A stretch of 64,000 nt of DNA from Myxococcota bacterium (GTDB lineage: Bacteria > Myxococcota_A > UBA796 > UBA9615 > JAKLKC01), in NCBI GenBank assembly GCA_023150875.1, contig JAKLKC010000003.1, positions 1 to 64,000 of the forward strand. Direction: 5' to 3'. Under the pieces are notes generated by a model. The model saw nothing but the letters and a program-made list of their open reading frames with translations, made no database searches and had not been told where the DNA came from. Position numbers and translations under genes: made by a program. Of this stretch, positions 63,057 to 64,000 are shown piece after piece (the first letter of the stretch is position 1; each line of letters starts with the position of its first letter).

Positions 63057-64000
63057 ATGCTCGACGCCGCCCCTCCCTCCCCCGAGCCCGCGGTCTGGAT
63101 CGACCCCGCCGCGGTGGTCCACCTCTCCACCGAGGGCCTGGAGGCCATGGCCCGGGCCGTGGCCGGGTTGCTGCCTCCGTCGGTGACCGCCACGGGCCTC
63201 GCCGGGGAGCTCTCCTGCGGGGAGGGCGAGGAGATGACCTACGCCGCCGACGACGTCGTCGTGGAGCTGGAGGTGACGGCGGCGGACCTGCTGCCATCCC
63301 CGGAGCGGCTGGACCTGCTGCTCACCCTCACCCTGCGCTCCGCCCCGTCCTCCCTCGTCGCCGAGGGCACCTGCGCCGGCTTCGTGCTCGACGAGACCTG
63401 CACCCTGGAGGTCCAGCCGACGCGGTTCGACGCCGCGGTGGGCCTCGGCCTGGGGGTCGACGCCGCCACCGGCTCCCTCTCCGCCACCGTGCTGGACGTC
63501 ACCCTGGCGGCGGGGAGCTTCGGCAACCCCCTGGACACCGGCTGCCTGCTGGGGGACGCCCTGGAGGTGCTGGCGGGCTGGGGAGTCGACCCCGTGTCCA
63601 GCCTGCTGTCCGGCGTGCTGGAGGAGCAGGAAGCGACCCTCGCCGCCCAGCTCGAGGCCGCCCTGGCGGAGGCGCTGGCGGCCCTCCAGCCCCCCTCCCT
63701 GTCCGTGGACCTGAACGGTACCCGCGTCGACCTGGAGATGGCCTTCTCGGCCGCTGAGGTGGACGGGCAGGGCCTGGCCCTCTCCCTGGCGGCCCGAGCC
63801 TCCACCCCGGAGACCTCCCCCTGCGCCGGCGTGGCGACGGCCTACGCGCCCGTAGCGACGGAGGTGCCGCCCCTGGACGGCTGGATCCCCGGGGGCCTCT
63901 CCTCGTACCACGCCGCCGTCCTGCTCCGCCGGGACCTGCCCAACCAGATCGGGTGGGCCCTGTGGCAGGGGGGGGCCTTGTGCCTCACCCTGTCCGACCT
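63057..64000 (+). CDS. Unknown protein, 3' end beyond the window
   Basis: The frame from ATG 63057 runs to the right edge without a stop (more than 314 residues). It starts MLDAAPPSPEPAVWIDPAAV with no signal peptide. The body alternates Val/Leu-rich beta-like stretches (VVVELEVTAADLLPSPE, LDLLLTLTLRS) with amphipathic Ala/Leu helices (LAAQLEAALAEALAALQ) and has several well-spaced cysteines (LSCGEG, GTCAGF, ETCTLE, TGCLLG, SPCAG). This recalls the lipid-binding BPI/LBP-type barrel, but I cannot show it. No RNA or other feature was seen in the 174-bp gap before it. Confidence 0.6.
   Translation, partial: MLDAAPPSPEPAVWIDPAAVVHLSTEGLEAMARAVAGLLPPSVTATGLAGELSCGEGEEMTYAADDVVVELEVTAADLLPSPERLDLLLTLTLRSAPSSLVAEGTCAGFVLDETCTLEVQPTRFDAAVGLGLGVDAATGSLSATVLDVTLAAGSFGNPLDTGCLLGDALEVLAGWGVDPVSSLLSGVLEEQEATLAAQLEAALAEALAALQPPSLSVDLNGTRVDLEMAFSAAEVDGQGLALSLAARASTPETSPCAGVATAYAPVATEVPPLDGWIPGGLSSYHAAVLLRRDLPNQIGWALWQGGALCLTLSD

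Overview
The window is very GC-rich, tightly packed bacterial DNA. Several features point to a deltaproteobacterium-like organism, most likely in or near Myxococcota. These are Asp/Thr-rich linkers behind lipoprotein-type cysteines, secreted proteins ending in a hydrophobic stretch plus arginines, eukaryote-like Ser/Thr kinases, FHA proteins, PATAN/DUF4388 and KH-domain proteins. The assignment rests on gene content, not on a phylogenetic marker test.

Layout. (1) 1-3265: two divergent genes for surface or secreted proteins, an FG-GAP repeat protein cut by the left edge and a parallel beta-helix protein. (2) 3375-19653: a nearly complete Tad/Flp pilus locus. On the minus strand it runs CpaA, two TadE-like proteins, TadG, an unknown membrane protein, CpaB, the secretin CpaC, an FHA-fused TadA, TadB, TadC, two FHA membrane proteins, a second TadA and a small Cys-rich lipoprotein. 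Two Flp pilins lie on the plus strand, followed by a DUF192 protein. (3) 19717-23948: a pseudokinase-like membrane protein overlapping a real Ser/Thr kinase. With three FHA proteins next door, this suggests phosphorylation control of the pilus. (4) 24215-25816: a second beta-helix protein. (5) 26095-43834: a 17.7 kb Tc (ABC) toxin operon with a fused TcB-TcC protein ending in an HNH-type nuclease domain, a SUKH-plus-ankyrin-like immunity protein and a giant TcA, preceded by a Rieske protein. (6) 44741-64000: mostly housekeeping genes (acyl-CoA dehydrogenase, SerRS, SppA, RNA polymerase omega, urocanate hydratase, a KH protein, an ECF sigma/anti-sigma pair, an S41 protease, a PATAN protein, a phosphoglycolate phosphatase-like protein, a PKD lipoprotein, a phosphohexomutase), ending in a truncated unknown gene.

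Non-coding highlights are a probable ~135-nt small RNA or attenuator at 54287-54421 with its own promoter and terminator, a 182-bp palindromic element with perfect 16-bp terminal inverted repeats at 51873-52054, and a FadR/TetR-like operator at the promoter of the acyl-CoA dehydrogenase gene. I saw no tRNA, rRNA, CRISPR array or transposase gene.
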